DNA from: Macrothele yani | Taxonomy: Eukaryota; Arthropoda; Arachnida; Araneae; Macrothelidae | Assembly: GCA_039090855.1 (NCBI GenBank) | Contig: CM077005.1 | Span: 14,547,921-14,611,920, forward strand | Direction: 5' to 3' | DNA length: 64,000 bases | Shown here: piece by piece, positions 62,355-64,000 of the stretch | How positions within the stretch are numbered: position 1 is the stretch's first letter | How the letters are laid out: each line of letters begins with the position of its first letter | Notes under the pieces: model-generated | Told to the model about the DNA's origin: nothing | Database searches by the model: none | The model's input: the letters and a program-made list of their open reading frames with translations, nothing else | Position numbers and translations under genes: made by a program

Positions 62355-64000
62355 CATTCCATGTGTAACGTGGTGACTGACTGTACTGCTTTACATAGTA
62401 TTGGAGATTTTCGTGTACGCAGACATTTCGTGTTGATGGTATAGTTTTGTCTGAGAATGAAAGGGAATTATGAGCTCATGATGCAATTCTTTCGTCTGAA
62501 AGTAAAAGTGAGCTCTGGCGTATGTTAGTCAGGATGAAAGAAGTGTGTGCAAAAATGCAGATTGAGTGTATATAAACAAAGAAAAAAGAAGTCATGATTT
62601 CTGAGTGAGGGTTTCTTAACACTGGATGCGAGATCAGTCTGAGGTATACTGATTTAGACTAAATATGCGAGCTTAGGGATTATGTTTGACAGATAAAACA
62701 AACTAATTAGGGAAATTTAGGTGATTGAAGTTCACTTTGAAAGTCATATTGACTTTATGAAGATTTCACAGTAATTATTATCAGAGAGGTCTAGAATGGG
62801 CCGTGCATGAAAGTTTTATCATTCTCTTTTCGATGCATAACAGTGAAACCGTGGTCCTACAGAAAAGACACACAGTCTGGGTGTTGGAAAGATGTCATAT
62901 TTACGGAGTGATTATAGAAAGACTTCATTTGATCATATACTGAATCAAGATGTCGTGTAGATTTGTAATGGGGTAGACAGTAAGGTGGAGACATATGCTC
63001 TAAACTGATTTGGTCATTTGGAATGAATGAATGATGAGATTTTGAAAACTTTTCTTCACTCCTGCTGCTCCAGGAAATGGCGGCTGTATTTTAAAAAAAA
63101 ATGTTTCATTTTTAGCAATCACTCGTCAGGGGAATGCCTTTCGCCCAATATAATATCGCCAGTTTACATTTCAGTATTATATATCGTAAAGGCTGGAAAA
63201 TCATATGCTATTTGAAAATGCCGCTAGCAAACTGCAAAGTATTGCTTTTCAACTTTTCCAAATAAAATAATTAAAACTGCGTGTTCGGAAAACTGAACAA
63301 GAAATAGGATAAAAGGAGTACAGAAGGGGGTGGAATTTTGAAAGAAACACTGCTGGTGATCGATGGACCGAGCGCTGACGCTTTTTTCTCAACAGCTCTC
63401 GGGTTCGAGTACCTTCTTTTATAACCCTAAAGATTCGTAATATGTACATTTAAGATTTTCCTTCATTAGCATAATATTTACACCACAAATTGCAGTTACT
63501 CGTTTTTTGCATACGTGACTATATATTCAGAAAGTTGGCCGACTGCTTCCTGCGGTCACAGTGACGAAGTGGCATTGACCAAGAGAGACGACTAGTAGGA
63601 ATAGAGGAATAAGAAATGATCAACACCACTGCTCCGACTATATGACAAGTCATTTAATTGCAGATATTCCGATTAATGAATCACTTCATACGAATGTTCC
63701 CTGAAAATATTTGGAATAATTATTCATTCATTGAAATATTATTATGAACATAATCCATACCTGCAAGGTAATGATTTCTCAGCGATAGCATGTTAAAGAA
63801 GAAAGATTTCGAAAATGATTGCGTATCCAGTTTTCTTTAAAGTTACAGTTTTTCCTTTCGCAAATATGAAATGAGAGCAATGCTTGAATTTATTGCTAAA
63901 TCCAAAAGAATCGTCTACTACTCTACGTACACGGTTTTCTATATGTTATGAAAAAAAGTGGGGGAAGGAAATAAAAGGAAAGGAAAGAAAAGAAAACAAA
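62355..64000. other. No gene recognised
   Basis: AT-rich DNA, with a purine-only stretch at the right edge (GGAAAGGAAAGAAAAGAAAA). The word CTCTCGGGTTCGAGTACC near 63395 is B-box-like but has no tRNA head. Confidence 0.4.

Overview
This is repeat-dense eukaryotic nuclear DNA, most likely from an arthropod and possibly a chelicerate. The reasons are consensus GT/AG splice sites around a split protein kinase gene, many decayed Tc1/mariner-type transposons, hAT and Helitron elements, and more than 20 copies of one tRNA-derived SINE. The taxon call is an inference; no marker gene fixes it. I see no operons, rRNA, CRISPR array or intact functional tRNA gene.

The one convincing host gene is a divergent Ser/Thr kinase on the minus strand: exon 17485-18141, an intron of about 12 kb, and exon 5090-5419. 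The two exons join in phase 0 to give 328 residues. Its intron holds a mariner split by a foldback element and by a 3.8-kb minisatellite, a degenerate Tc1, a 31-bp minisatellite and an internally deleted Tc1.

Layout: 0.6-4.7 kb, two Tc1 relics, one carrying a second type of SINE. 5.1-18.1 kb, the kinase gene. 18.6-20.4 kb, a maT/IS630-like relic that runs into an 89-bp satellite. 20.8-26.7 kb, Tc1, two hATs and SINEs, deeply nested. 27-31 kb, sparse DNA with foldback and MITE elements and AT-rich repeats. 31.3-33.3 kb, a hAT with a Tc1 inside it. 34.2-41.1 kb, the 3' end of an RTE-like LINE split by a 6.45-kb insertion that carries two head-to-tail copies of a zinc-knuckle (gag-like) ORF. 41.5-47.8 kb, SINEs, two Tc1 relics, a tandem array of whole SINEs, and an array of a Tc1 promoter plus start codon. 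48.1-56.2 kb, a 34-bp minisatellite, a short Helitron, a 146-bp tandem repeat with inverted ends, and two copies of a TIR element. 57-61.1 kb, a Helitron with recognisable ends and an internal deletion, hosting a Tc1. 61.1-64 kb, mostly unassigned.

The most interesting pattern is that three unrelated Tc1/mariner-superfamily elements have each had the 5' part of the transposase gene turned into a tandem array: a 37-bp unit from a mariner (about 100 copies), an 89-bp unit from a maT-like element (about 15 copies), and a unit of about 116 bp from a Tc1 promoter plus its first codons (about 6 copies). The first two units encode the helix-turn-helix region and read through into the rest of the same transposase gene. 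A second recurring pattern is short perfect or near-perfect hairpins (arms of 23-29 bp, loops of 4-8 nt) that look like template-switch insertions; one lies in Helitron coding sequence and another can be compared with a hairpin-free paralogue in the same window.
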